Source of the DNA: Cadophora sp. MPI-SDFR-AT-0126 | Taxonomy: Eukaryota > Ascomycota > Leotiomycetes > Helotiales > Ploettnerulaceae | DNA: 64,000 nt | Assembly: GCA_020747065.1 (NCBI GenBank) | Contig: JAGMVK010000017.1 | Span: 558,001-622,000, forward strand | Direction: 5' to 3' | Part shown: piece after piece, positions 49,351-62,113 of the stretch | Numbering within the stretch: the first letter of the stretch is position 1 | Layout of the letters: every line of letters starts with the position of its first letter | Notes under the pieces: generated by a model | The model's input: only the letters and a program-made list of their open reading frames with translations | Database searches by the model: none | What the model was told of the DNA's origin: nothing | Position numbers and translations under genes: made by a program

Positions 49351-50801
49351 CATGACTCCGTTGAATGTTTTCTGTTATGTTTGTATATTATAGCGGAACT
49401 ATTTGCATATGGTTCAAAAGAATACATCGATCAAGAGTTGTGTTTTAGCTGAATTGTCAATCAGTCCACAACTCTACATGCTAGTCTTAGCCCTCGAAAA
49501 CAATGCCGAAATGTCGAGAATCTTGCAACATTGAAGTTGAATACTAAAACAATTCTCTAGTCCGCTCAATAGTTCTGTACCGACCCCAGTCGACGATCTT
49601 ATTTGTGCTTCTATTGACATTTACGATCCCCTGCCAAGCTCCTCTGCCGCCACCTCAAAGCCTTCCCGTCCAAAACATTCGTAAGCGAGAATTTACATAA
49701 TCCGACTTAAACATCGCCGTTCACCTCTATCATCCAGCACTACACTTACTTATTCTCACACAGCCTCAATCGTTTCTCAGGTCATTGCGACATAAAACCC
49801 AAGATAAATGTGAAATTCGCAGTGCAAGATCAACTGCCGACTCGGACCGATGAACACATCTCCCTGCATTTCCCCTAAAATAATATCTGGCATGATTCTC
49901 CTTTAAATGGAATAAATTGTATTTTCTGGAATTCTAGAAATAGCACATTCAAAGACGGAGAATTCCAGACAAGATACAGACCAGGAAATTCATTTTCTGA
50001 AATATCCTTTAATGAATGAGAATAATGATCTAATATTTAGACCCCTAAAGAATCGCAGAATAGTACTGCACTTGAGGCGCAGAGTGGCGAACAGGCTCAA
50101 AACCACTCTGTCCGTGCGAATCGTGAAATCCATTAACACCGTGAAAGGAACGAGTAGCAATAGATGGTAGCATCTCAAGTAAGAACCGCAACTTTAAGAA
50201 TCAACAATTTCTGCGCTAAACGGGCGAGTGTGTTAGTGACTTAGCAGGGCAGATATACTTCACTATAAAATCACTTCGAAATCAGATCTCAAATTTCACG
50301 GCAAGAAAGTAAGTAAGCAAGCATTGGGAACATATCTCATCGTTGCTTCATTCAAAATCTAGCATTTCCTTCCTATTTCTCCTTCTCCCCCTAACTATCC
50401 CATCTCCCTCCCCCCTCCCCTCTTCTTGTATCCCTGTGCTTGCCGTTACCGGATCTCTATCCCAGGATACCTATCTACCTACTATACAAAAAAAGTCTTC
50501 TCGACTACAATTCCATTCGCTCGTCCATCCATGCATTTATGTATGTATCATGCAAACACGCAAGTAGAAGGCCGCCCATGCACACACCGAACGGCACACC
50601 CAAGTCTATAGTACAGGGTCAATCATTACCCATCAGGCATTTCAGTAATCGATCAATCGATCGGCATGTATGTATCCTTTCTTATCCCCTGAATTCTTTG
50701 TTTCAAGCCATGCATTTATGTATTGGCGTACCCAAAGACGTCTCATCCGAACCCAATGCATTTCATCACTCATTCAAGCAACGCTCCCACTCCGTCACCA
50801 C
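49351..50801. other. Intergenic region between convergent genes
   Basis: This 1.45-kb gap separates the 3-prime ends of the rhodopsin-type gene and the NIPA-like gene. It is pyrimidine-rich near 50360-50430. A 14-base word, CATGCATTTATGTA, occurs twice (near 50530 and 50708). No gene is called. Confidence 0.5.
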
Positions 50802-53116
50802 CTAGATAAACGCTCCTCTCCCACCACCCCTCCCACCCCTCCTCTGATCATCATCATCATCCTCATCCGGGGGCGGCGGCGGCAAGGCTCTCCCCGTACC
50901 AGGACTCATCCCCTTCGGTTTACCCGCATCCCACTTCCTCCTCTGCGCCTCATAGAACTCCTCTTCTTCACTCCTGCTTCTGTGCATACTCGAGCCTCCC
51001 GCCTCAATTTCCTTATCTTGTCTTCCAGATCTCGAAGTCAAGTCTCGACTCCCTTCGGAATCGCTACGCATGCGCGTCTTATCATCTATCCATCCCTCGC
51101 CTTCATCGTCGTCTTCATCATCGTACGATGGTAAGACAGGTTGACGTCCGGAATTCGTATCGCCTTTCACTAGTCCTAGGCGCTCCTCTTCCGTGGCGCC
51201 TTTGACGGCTGGTGTGCTGCCGCGACGATTACCGAGACCTTTTCGAATCATGGGCGAGCGTGATTGCGGCTGCGGTTCTTCAGAAGCTTGGGCTTGAGAT
51301 TGCCCCTTGCGGAAAACGTTCTGGAAGGAGAATTGGCGGCGAGCAGAATGGGGTGGTGGTGTTGGTCCTGCGGAGGGGTGGAGACTGCCTGAGCTGTGAA
51401 GACGGGGAGGGTGGTCTTCGACGATTGTTATGTGGCGTTCGCGTTCACCTGCACCTTGGTACTCTGTCTTTCCCGGAGGAAGACCGTAGTTAGCATCGAC
51501 GCCTTGATCGTCGTGTCCGTAGTAGGCGCTATCGCTGCCGTCAAGATTGCTCTTGTAGGCTGGGATGTTGATTTCGGTTAGGGGGACGGGATGCATCGGG
51601 CTTTGAACGTGATGCTGATTTGTGCTGTTGCGTGATCTAGGGCCGACGATAGACTTCGCTCTTGCGAAGAAAGACATCGAGGAGCCGGTGTGGGGACGCT
51701 CTTCATCATGATCCGAGTCCGAGTCGCTGGGGAAACGTGACATTCCAAGAGGCGGATGTTGAACAGGCGTGTGAGTATCGAACTCTGGGAATGGAGTAGT
51801 GTTCGCACGAGATCGGATACTGTTGGTCCCGAATGTTGTCCTGCGTCTTCGGAGACCATCCCATTCAATGTGCTCATTCTCTCCAATCGGTTCGAGATCT
51901 TGTTGTTTCTCCTCGTGTAATCTTTTGGCTTCCTCCATTTCGTTCTTGTTTCTCACTTGCGAGAAGCGTCTCACAATAGCGGCTGTACCTCTGATAGCAT
52001 CCGCCTTTGGCTCCATCTCTGACTGTTCCTGTTCGGCGATAGTGCGGACTTGGTCCAGATCACCAGAGAAGACAGCCGCATCTGGAACATCCTTGGCTGA
52101 TTTCGAGAGTTGTAATAGAACAACTCCGGCGCAGATGGTAAAGAACCCAAGAACGACGGTGATAATAGAAGTTGGCGTCCCCTTGAAGCCCCTGAAGAGA
52201 ATCACTGATGTGATGATCGTGCAGCTGGTGAAGATAACATAATATGTTGGTGTAACCAAAGCTGCATTATACAGGTTCAATGCTTTCTGTTTCTTGTCAG
52301 TACAGTCTCGTGAAGGATCGCAAAAAGACTTACGTTCAGATAAATGATCTCCGTGACAAGTGTGAAGATCACAAATACCAGCAAGACATACAGAAACCAC
52401 TGGTTGAACTGAGGCTTTCCAGCAATCTGTGCAACGATAGCAGCACCCAAGCCCTGTGTAGCAACGACACTCAGACCACCCATAAGACTGCAAATCGACA
52501 GGTACACCATCATGCTCTTCTTGCCGTATCTCGGACCAGCCCAGAATGCAATGAAAGCGCAAGCAATTAACACCACACCCGTAAAGGACAAGAAGCCCGG
52601 CGCAATGACGAAATGCTGCATCTCCTGGATATTGGCAACAGAGGACTCGGACGGCGAGTTCATGGCAATAACCACGGATCCAACAATACACAGAAAACAC
52701 CCAATCTTTCCCACCAGACTCAAGCGTTCCTTCAAGAATATGGCCGACAGAATTGTAGTAACGACCACGGACAAGGCTCCCATAGGAGCCACCAAAATAG
52801 CATCAACGAATGCATATGCCCCAGCATTCATTATTTCCCCCACAATCATAAGCGTCATTCCTCCCCACCAGAAAGCGTTCTTGAGGTATCCATATCCTTC
52901 TCCAGCAACCTCGGAATACTTCTCGTTCGCCTTCAACAGCCCAATCTTCTTCAGCACGAAGGATATGCCGATGAATATGCCCGACCCTACTGCTAATGAT
53001 ATACCAATTGCCTTATATACGGGTGGCCTGGACTCCTTTACTATTTCTGTGGACGTCTCGTTGGCTCGCGCGTAGATGAGGTTTGCGGTGACCAGGGCGT
53101 GTGCTGTTTGGTCCAT
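50802..53116 (-). CDS. NIPA-like (DUF803) magnesium transporter with long disordered tail
   Basis: Exon 1 (53116-52334) and exon 2 (52286-50802) join through a 47-nt GTAAGT..AACAG intron and give 755 residues. The first 330 residues are the NIPA membrane domain, related to the drug/metabolite transporter fold, with about nine helices. Markers are GIFIGISFVLKKIGLL, YLKNAFWWGGMTLMIVGEIM, AYAFVDAILVAPMGALSVVV and FLKERLSLVGKIGCFLCIVG. The remaining 420 or so residues are disordered: Ser-, Asp- and Arg-rich, with acidic DEDDDE runs, PPPPP and a terminal Arg/Gly stretch. Animal NIPA proteins transport Mg2+, and magnesium selectivity here is by analogy. The tail is likely cytosolic and a target of phosphorylation, but no motif defines a partner. 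Confidence 0.92.
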
Positions 53117-56100
53117 GGCGGCGAATTGAATGGCGGAAAGCCGCCTGGGAGAGGAAGAAGGGGTACAATAGTCTGCAAACGCTTCGCAGCCTCCTCGTCG
53201 TTGTTATCGTAGTCTCGTAAAAGGAGGAAACGTTCGTTGAGAATTGTCGTGATTGTTTTTGTTGTTACCGCAACACCAGCATTAAAGTTGCGCAGGAATT
53301 AAGAATAGCAGCACAAGTTTATGGGCAGGGAAGTAGGCTGATGTCGAAATCAGACGTCTGTAGGTGTGCTCGTGCGTGTGTGTGTGTGCGATCTGCTACA
53401 GAAGATGTTGGGGGAGCAGGCTGGTCGTTTTCGAAACGGTTGCTGCGGGAGAATCGTGTGTTTTGTTTGGATGCGCAACGGGGAGGCGATGAACGAGTCT
53501 CGTATTCGAATTACAGGGAAGAGAAGAAGGTCGTGAATTTGTTCGGCCGTCAATTACTTTCGTAGAATCGTGAAATTCGATAATTTGGGAACGTTATCTA
53601 TCGTATTCAAGCTTGCTTCTGTGGGAAGAGGATTGCGAGTACATGGAGAGGCTTTGAGCTGTACCGTTGTGGAGCGGCTTGAGTGGATTGCGTTGGTAGG
53701 GGAATCTCTGGCTGGCTTTGGTGGGTCTGGAAGGTTAGGTTGGTTGGTTCACTATACCTCCTCGGCTGGGGGCTCTTGGCAGACAATGAGCGTCGCAATC
53801 AACAGGACGAGGCTGTGCAGGATTTGCTGCACAACGATGACATCCTTCTACTGGATTGGTGCAATCCAGTGTAGCATAAACTTGTGGCGGTTGAGAAACG
53901 TTTGGGGGGACTTCATTCAAGCTGAATGGTGCAGATGGATGGAAGAGCAGACTTCCGATAATTCTCTCGGAGATCAAAGTGGCTATGGGGAAAGAAATGC
54001 TCTCTCATCTGGGCAATCCCCGTCTTGCTTGCTCTCGTCGTCGAGTAATATGGTTGAAAACTTCGCAAGAATTCGATGTTCATTCTTGTCCTATGTAATG
54101 CAGTTGTATTTTCCGCCACCTGCCTGCAAAGTGATGGACTCAATGTAACACGCCGTCCCTACCAAATCAAGTGATTCCCAGAATTCGATGATCGATGTCA
54201 TTCAGTGTCAAACCTGCGCCAAACCTTGGTTGACAGCAGCGCCGTTGACGATGATGGCGGCGACACCTAAAAATACCTACCGATACCAGCACCTTTTAGT
54301 GCTGCCGAAACAGGGACCCGACCACTAACAGACGCTAACCCAGCTACTTTCCGCCCCCCAGCAACGGTTATCCTATCGCACTCACACCAACCACATGAAA
54401 ACCCCAAGACATCTCCACCAACGAACCAAAGCTTGAGCTACAAACTTAAAGCTTCATTCGTATCCAAAAGAAAGCTCGTCGTCGCAATCTCTTCAAACTT
54501 AAGACTCCACTATCTCACAGCTTTTTCCTCACAAGATTTGCAAAACCAAGAACCATTGTTGAGAAGAAAGACAAATGTTCTACGTGGGTAAGTAAACTTG
54601 CAGCGGAACAACTCCAAACCTCACTCGCTCCAGCCCAGCCAGCCCCTGTTGAGTTTTCCGCCGATGTTCGTTCCTCTCTTCTATCACGCAATCAATTACC
54701 CGCCACCAGCAGCTCCTCCTGCAACACACGCCGTTCGAGAAACCCGAATCACTCAATCAGCATCTTCTCCCAACTTCATCCGCACGCGCCCCAGATGCTA
54801 AGCACCTGCATATAATACTCTTCATAAACCCTTCACGTTTCCTCCCATCTCCTTGCAAAGTCACAGCACAAACCAATCGTTCTGTCAGAACGGTCCATGA
54901 CCGGCTATCAAACCCCTCCTTCTCCTGTGATTGATAATGGGGTGGGCATCCGGGCGCGTGTACTCATTCGGATCGGTTTGTAGACCAGTGATATCGCGTA
55001 TCGTTTTGAAGATGGTTCGTGATATGTTGCGAGGATCGAGAAGTGATTATCGTGACTGTCTGTTACTCGCCAAGAGCAGTAGCTGATTAGTGAAGTGGTT
55101 GAGGTGACGAATATGCTGACTTCGCCACTTTGGTGAAATGCCAGTTGTTGCGAAGAGGAAGACTCGATCCGTACTTTTCGGATGAAAATGTCCAAGAAAT
55201 CTCTTTGATACTTGAGATTCGTGTTCGTTTTGGAAACGTTGTTATGCAGACGGAAAATACAGGTTACTTTTGCGAGGGTAGAATCAGATGAACCTGAGAT
55301 ACGTCAAAGTCACCATCCGAGTGCTAATAACTAACTATTGTTCTTTTTACGATACTTGATAAAAAAAAACTAAACTGAAATAGAATAGGTTCCAATCGGG
55401 CTGTGAAGCAAGGAATATCGGCTTCTTCAGAACCTATCGCTCGCTTCAATCAGATCGTCAAATTTGGAAGATTTGAAGTCACGTGTCAACTGTTCGACGA
55501 CGAGGAAAACAAGGTGCCTTTTCAAGCTTCAATATTCCTCCCACTGTACCATTCTGTCTCTCGTCCCCTCTCGGTATCAGCTGGTGCACTTGTATACCAC
55601 CTGGGACATCTTCATAGCCATGAACTCTGGCTCCCCTTCCCAACTCAACTTTGTAACTCGGCATCAGCAGGTAATTCGAGAAAAATACGAATCGCGCCGC
55701 CTTATATAGTGTAGGGGCGTATCTGTAGATGGGAGTGAAGAGGGTGGAGGTGGATGTGTTGGTGAGGAGTCATGTAGAAACGGTGTCTGGATGATTTTAC
55801 ACTGGATTTCGAGAGTATGCGTGGATGAAGTCTGATATCTGGTGGCAGATGGGTGTTTGGTAAGTGAGTTCTGTATCTCGCTCAACTACTTCATCTTCAA
55901 GTACAGACTCAACTTTTACTGCCGCTGATGACTCTACGAACGTTCCAGATCCAGCCGACATTGGCGGTGTAGAAAGGCGACATGGAGAGTGCATCAGGTA
56001 TGAAAGGCCATGAGGTTATTACTCTGTTGATGGCTGCAAAGTTCGGGACGAGGATGGAGGATTTGAGTAAGGAGAGCTTGTATGTGGTTGAGACCGGTGA

Positions 56101-56490
56101 AATTTGCTTGGGATTTCGACGAGGGGCGAATGTTGATGTTAGACACTGTGGAGTTAGGGATTTATTGACGCGCTCTTGCTTTGCATTTTGATTGAGGCGT
56201 GCGTTGAACCAAGAAATGAATGAAGCCTGCGATTTATCACTTGGTCAGACGTGGTCATCACATATAGAATATATCATTTGACTCGCTGAACCAAAGGTTG
56301 ACCCCCCCTACTGTTTGTTTACATCAACAAACGCAAAATTCTCACCGTGGGTATAAAACTCCAGATCTGCAAGGGCACGAAAACCATCCCAATTATTGAA
56401 TGTTGTCAAGATAACTATTGTGAAGTGGTATGTGCGCTATGTGGATTGAATTAGCTGTTCCGGCAGAATTTGGTCGTTGGCGATTGTCGT

Positions 56491-56625
56491 GGGAAGTGAA
56501 GCCATTCGCTTAGAGTATCGCGAGAATTTGAACTGCAATTCAACTGCGACGTGCAACAAAACTTTTTGTACGCGGCTGCTAGTTAGTTCTGCGGAACGAA
56601 GGAATGAGATTCCGATGCTGTGAGA
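56491..56625 (-). repeat. Dispersed repeat core, copy C
   Basis: Read on the minus strand: CGGAATCTCATTCCTTCGTT, ACTAGCAGCCGC, GTTTTGTTGCACGTCGCAGT and TCTCGCGATACTCTAAGCGA. It keeps the order seen in copies A and B. Confidence 0.75.
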
Positions 56626-57044
56626 ATGAGGAATGGGAAAGGCGATGGTGCTTTGAAATAGAATTTTGGAGTAATGAAATCAAGGAGTGATTTCTGAGCG
56701 TAAAGGTATAACGAGTCGATCTTCTACCATGCTCAAATAGATCCAGTTCATTTATATTCATATGGAATTAGTGTAGAGTACAGACTTTAGATTTCAGAGC
56801 AACGAGTGCAGCGAGCGTTGCTGGCTGCCGTATAGCATTGCTCCACAACCGCGAATAGCACAGCCAAAACAATACCCACCACGCCACAAAAATCACTTCC
56901 ATTCACTTGCTGTCTATGCCACCTAATCCAAGAATAGCGAATTGCATTCCATTTAGTTGAAATTTGAACTGTATATGTGCGGCAAGCTTTTAGTCCTTTG
57001 CGCGACTTGTATTTGCCCTACGAGTAATTCTCGTCTGTTGAGGT

Positions 57045-57165
57045 GGTGAAGTGGGAATTTCGCTTAAAATATCGTGAGGTTTTGAGTTCACCTCGAATTT
57101 GCGGCGTGCAACAAAACATTTTACATGCGGCCGCTAGTCCTATGGGGCGGGGGAATGATTCTCCG
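57045..57165 (-). repeat. Dispersed repeat core, copy D
   Basis: Read on the minus strand: AACACCGGAGAATCATT, ACTAGCGGCCGC, GTTTTGTTGCACGCCGCAAA, TTCGAGGTGAACTC and ATATTTTAAGCGAAATTCCC. It lies 555 bp from the equivalent point of copy C. Confidence 0.77.
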
Positions 57166-57609
57166 GTGTTTTAATCGTGGTGCACTTGAGAATGCAAGAG
57201 CAATCGTGCCTTCAGCTAGATCCTCGGGCTGACAGACCCGGTTGTTTACTTTCGCGCTGGGCAGGATTTTCTCCGGCGAGAATATGCTGAGTGCGGAGTG
57301 CAGTGGGAATTATTCACGTAATGCAATCGATGCTAAGATTGTCCTGATCAGTAATATTTTAATTGACAAAAAGGATACTAACCTCATTTCCCGATTTCAA
57401 GATCTGTACCCTCCACTTCGTCCTCTTGCATTCTCCTGGAATCAAGCAAGCACGCTCTGCTCGGGATCCCCATATGCCTAGGATAAAGCTGTGGGCGCGC
57501 ATATATAGTATACGAAATGCACTGTGCACGAAAACCCTTTTGCGATTCAGTGGGAAATTCATGTTATTATGATGGTAGTGGTCCTGAATTGGTGTTGTGG
57601 TCCTGCTTC

Positions 57610-57745
57610 GGAAGTGGGGAACTTCGCTTAAAGTATCGCGAGATTTTCAGATTCACCTTCGAGAAAATTGCGAAATGCAACAAAACATTTTGCCTGCGGC
57701 CGCTACTTCACGGAACGGAAAAATATCTTTGCCGGTGTTTTTTTT
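57610..57745 (-). repeat. Dispersed repeat core, copy E
   Basis: Read on the minus strand: AACACCGGCAAAGATATTTT, CCGTTCCGTGAAGTAGCGGC, GTTTTGTTGCATTTCGCAAT, CTCGAAGGTGAATCTG and TCGCGATACTTTAAGCGAAG. It lies 569 bp from the equivalent point of copy D. Confidence 0.77.
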
Positions 57746-58528
57746 ATTTGGTGTGAGCTCACGATTGCGCTGCTCGGCTCAAGCGTGATTCGGCCTCTTG
57801 GGCTCATGATTGTTTATTTCCACGCGTTGATCGTTCTTGAATCCTGGCAGGTGATGAAAGCAATGCTTGATGGAATTGAATTTGCATTTGAGAGTCGACA
57901 AGCAGAATATAATAGTATTTTTGCCCTTGTCACAATCTAAATCCAAGAGCACAGCCTCTCAGATTGATCAAACCCAGATCGAATAGAGGAATCGCTTTCG
58001 ACCCATAATTTACACTGTTATATTTCGCAAACAGACAACAACTTTGATATTTGGAAAGTGATGTCTTATCAGTAATGGCAACCGTGTCTAGGAATTGAAA
58101 ATAATTACTCTAAAGTTGCAAGACTCTTGGACGAATTTGAGAGAGAGACCAGCTCATTATCTTTGCGACAAGCTTAAGAGCAGCAAAACGCCGGAAGGAA
58201 AGCTTCAAAGCTCCAACTTGCTCTCTAAAAGTTTGAAATGCATACATCTGATGAGCGCTTTGCTATGTTCTAGCTCGTGTTGCTTCATAATAAGGTGTTT
58301 TTTTGTGCATCTGGCTTCTGATGGAACGGGTCTGCAGAGTACAGTACATCGTGTTTTCCTCTCCCAATATCTGCAGGCACGGAGTTCGCTTGGAAGTCCG
58401 CAAACGTGACAATTCGTCATCGGCCAAGAACGGGTTCAGCCGCTCCGAGCCGAGGATCTAATTCTGAATCTCTTCAAGAATCTGACTCCTTTCAACAAAA
58501 CAATGCGCCGAACACAACACTCCTCAAG

Positions 58529-59416
58529 ATGGCTGTATTTTTGATGAGGACGGCTGGCCGGACTATCCTTCGACGCCCGTACCTCCCAACAAGACAACAA
58601 CCTCTCTCGAAACGACACAATACGACTTCTTCACCCCCCACTGTCGCACGGTCAAAGCCAGATGACCCCGCCAACAGTATATCGATTCCCGTACCGAACA
58701 CTGTCGGAGCGATACCTATATGGCAGAGGCTAGGACCGCTATCGAGGGGTTTTCAAGCGTATGGCAGAAGTCAGAGGAAGAGACCACTGGCTACGCAGTT
58801 TGTCAGCTCACTGGTTATTTTCTTCCTGGGCGACATCTCGGCGCAAAGCATAAGTGGAGATGAATATGACTACAAGAGGACTCTGAGAGCCTTGGTTATC
58901 AGCGCGGGATCGTCGATACCGAATTACAAATGGTACGTCAAAGAGAAAGGTCTAAGATGAAGGAACAAAAGCTCACACCCATTCAACAGGTTCATGTTTC
59001 TCAATGGCCACTTCAACTACACTTCCAAAGCCCTCTCCCTTGTTACCAAAGTCACAGTAAATCAGATAGTCTTCGCGCCCTCTTTCAACACATACTTCTT
59101 CGGCATGCAATCATTCCTATCAGGAGATTCTCTTCCCGCGGTTTGGGAACGCATAAAACAGACGGTTCCGACTTCGGTGGTAAACAGCTGTAAATTGTGG
59201 CCAGCAGTGACAGCATTCAGCTTCACGTTCATCGATCCACAATACAGGAGCATATTTGCAGGTTTTATTGCGATCGGATGGCAGACATATCTCAGTTTCT
59301 TGAATAGAAAGGCAGAGAGGGCGGCCGCCGGGAGAGTAGACGGGACACAACCAATGGAACGAAAGATAGAGATATCCGCAAAGGATGGAAGAGAGGGCCA
59401 AGCGGTCGAAGCTTGA
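58529..59416 (+). CDS. Mpv17/PMP22 family membrane protein
   Basis: Exon 1 (58529-58932) and exon 2 (58990-59416) give 276 residues. The first 60 residues are rich in Arg, Ser and Thr, with almost no acidic residues before residue 44, which suits a mitochondrial presequence. Four helices follow, with family marks RPLATQFVSSLVIFFLGDIS, YKRTLRALVISAGSSIPNYK, the splice-restored WFMFLNGHFNY, KVTVNQIVFAPSFNTYFFGM and the C-terminal signature KLWPAVTAFSFTFIDPQYRS. Mpv17 relatives (yeast Sym1) sit in the inner mitochondrial membrane and affect metabolite balance under stress, while PMP22 is peroxisomal. The basic N terminus favours the mitochondrion. The intron is GTACGT..CAACAG, 57 nt. The start at 58529 is the first ATG consistent with a presequence, although the frame is open further upstream. 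Confidence 0.9.
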
Positions 59417-60530
59417 TACATTATATTGGGGTGCTGGGAATATCAGGGAATGATGTGGATGGGAGAAGGGAAACATTGGGCGGCCTTTGATACCACTTGC
59501 ATAGACGGACGGCGTTGATTAGATCTGGGACGGTGCATTGATGGATTGGATTACTTAAATCGAGATGGAAAGAATTGGCTAGACAGACATAAAATACAGT
59601 CGTCATTTTCTCAAATTATGGCCCAAAAAGCGATGTCGAGGGAGCCGTGGACCAGTCTTGAAATAGACGATTGACTTCAAGAGAAGAATAATGCAATTCG
59701 CAGTTCTTGGCTAGAATACAATTACCTCCGTGGGGTCATCATTCAGATTGGCACTGATGGCTGATTATGAAACCAGTATAGGAAGGTAGCAGTCAGATTT
59801 CTCGATCGTAGGGTGAAACCGGGCTTAAATTTATTGGCGCATTTGCGAGCCTGTTTCCTGATAGGCCAACCAACGCGAGACAAAGTTGAGTTGGTTGAGA
59901 GTGCCACGGAGAAAAGTAATGGCCTGTTACTAATACGAAGCCTCGAGGTTTACCAACCAGTAGATTAAGTACTTTCGCTTGTTATGAACAATTGCTCTGA
60001 GGTGAGTCTGATTGTATCTCAATGTCAGAATTTTTGACTTCGACTCGTTGCCCGTCTTCCCGCGCGGTTAAGCGAGCATAAACACAGTGGTTGGTCCGGA
60101 GATGTGAAGTTGAGAAATAAATCTTCCGGTTTAGAGCGATCCTAGAGTCCTCAAAGTGCGACGATTGATGCACGCAGAAATGATCGAGGTTTGCGTTATT
60201 ATGGAGGCTGCTTCGGCCCTTGATGGAAGGCTGGGTAATCTTTGCGTCATCATAGAAAACTGTTACGAAAAGAGAGTAATTTGCAGTTTGGTTCAAAGTT
60301 CCGGTCATCACACAGCAACGATTATACATTTGTGGGCGCAGAAAGCAAGGTTCGGCGGTTACCAAGTCATAAGGTAGACAGCGGGTGTTTACGGCTCGGG
60401 CCGACGTGAGAAGCCAACTCATGGGGGTGGTCGAGGAGGAGCTTGAGCCAGCCATCACGGACCTCGATATGAATATAAAACCTCAGTGTCCACAGCGTAA
60501 ATCATCTCAAAGAAACATCCCAATCGCAAT
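59417..60530. other. Intergenic region upstream of the monooxygenase
   Basis: This 1.1-kb gap has one minus-strand open frame of 158 codons (60458-59982) without recognisable content. No gene is called. Confidence 0.5.
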
Positions 60531-62113
60531 ATGGAATCACCAATCCCAATAAAGCTCAACATCCTCGTAGTCGGAGCCGGAATAGCGGGGCTGACAGCAG
60601 TGGCGGCTCTCAGAACTGCTGGACACAACATCACTGTAAGACATGCATCCATCTCAACTTGCTTGTAACAGAACTGACATTCAGATCTTTGAATCCTCAA
60701 CCCTTCTTAATGAAGTAGGAGCCGCAATCACCCTTGCTCCAAACGGGAGCCGTGTTCTCTCACACCTCGGGTTTGACTTCGAGGCCGCGAGAGGAGTGCG
60801 GGTTAAGTCTCCTTCACTGTACTTTGGTGACACGCTTGAGGAACGGAAGAATGCTTTCCCTGCGAGTCCTTTTTGGGATGTGGATGTGGAGGATTTGACG
60901 GGTTTCCCGTATCGTTCGTTTCATAGAGTTGACTTGCATGATGGTTTGAAGAAATTAGCTCTTAGAGATGATGGAAAGGGGACTGTGGAGATTCGTCTAT
61001 CTGCGAAAATTGTGAGAGTCGATGTTGAGAATGCTGAGATTGAATTGGAGGATGGACGGGTGTGGAGAGGTGATTTGCTGATTGGTGCCGATGGAATTCA
61101 TTCTTGTGTTCGGAAAGCGGCTTTGGAGTCTAGCGGGGAGACCGAAGAGATCGAAGACTTGGGATGGGATATCAGCAGGTGGCTTTTGGACAGAACAGAT
61201 GTCGAGGGGGATGATGAGCTGAGGGAAGTTTACGCGAAGGGTAACGACAGGAGTGTATGGACTACACCTCATGAAGGTCAAAGTAAGAGGCTAGTATGGT
61301 ACACTTGTCGGAAGTGCGTCGTTATCTCTCTTTGGCACGTAAATGATTATCTGGCGCTGACAAGTCTTGCAGTGGCGAAGTACAAAATATGGTTGCGTTG
61401 ATTCCAACCAGCAAAGGAGAAGCAGAACCTGAGCGTATGTACCCATCACCTCAAAGCGAAAACCAGAGTTGATTGTTCTGGAGACTACGGCAGATCAGCA
61501 GATCTCGACAAACTCCTAGAACAATTCTCCAACTTCCACCCTTCACTGCTGAAGCTTTTCAAGTGAGCTTATGCTTCGTCGTCGATTTGTGTATGCTGAC
61601 AAGGAATCCAGGAAAGCCGGCACCATCAAAACATGGAGACTTCGCAACCGTAATCCCATAAAAAGCTTTGTCTACGGCAAAACAGTCCTCATTGGCGATG
61701 CCGCACACGCAAATCTTCCCTTCAACGGTCAAGGCGGCAACCAGGCTCTAGAAGACTGCGCAGTTCTCCAGAGACTGTTCACAGATATCTTCAGTCAGGG
61801 TGTTATCGCAGAGAAATTGAAGCTGTTCAACTTGATAAGATGGAAGAGAGCTAGTCGGATCCAAATCAGTTCTGGTGTGCCGGGATCTCAAGTTGATGAT
61901 CTTTCAGAAAGGCTAAAGCAGTATACGGAACTGGATGATCCGTTGCCAGCTGAGGATGATCCTGATGGAATGGCGAAGAGATGGGTGGCGGATTTGACGT
62001 GAGTGAACAGAAGTTTGAGCGACGGCTTTACTGACGTGAATAGCTATGATATTTTCAAAAAGTGCGATGAAGTAATTGGAAGCGCCCGCGAATGTGCAAG
62101 AGGACCACAATGA
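60531..62113 (+). CDS. FAD-dependent monooxygenase, salicylate hydroxylase-like, one junction unresolved
   Basis: Clear exons are 60531-60635, 60685-61313, 61373 to about 61434, about 61470-61562, 61612-61998 and 62044-62113. The family is class A flavoprotein hydroxylases. GAGIAG at residues 15-20 is the FAD dinucleotide motif, DLLIGADGIHSCVRKA is the DG motif, and GKTVLIGDAAHANLPFNGQG is the second FAD (GD) motif. NEVGAAITLAPNGSRVL is typical of salicylate-hydroxylase-like members. The substrate is probably a small aromatic acid or a secondary metabolite. The junction between SKGEAEPE and DYGRSADLDKLLEQFSNFHP does not resolve: the normal donor (GTATGT at 61435) and the only nearby acceptor (CAG at about 61466) give a 32-nt intron in the wrong frame. 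A 28-nt intron would keep frame but is implausibly short. A small indel is likely. Confidence 0.72.

Larger units (their letters stand above)
53117..58528. other. Largest gene-poor region, repeat-bearing
   Basis: These 5.4 kb contain no gene I can support. A 192-codon plus-strand frame at 53570-54148 begins with GTG and has no domain signal. Three minus-strand copies of the dispersed repeat core lie at 56.5-57.7 kb. Confidence 0.6.

Noticed and set aside
53570..54148. 192-codon plus-strand open frame upstream of the NIPA-like gene
   Set aside because: It starts with GTG, has no domain or signal sequence, odd composition (many Cys, Trp, Ser), and overlaps the likely promoter.
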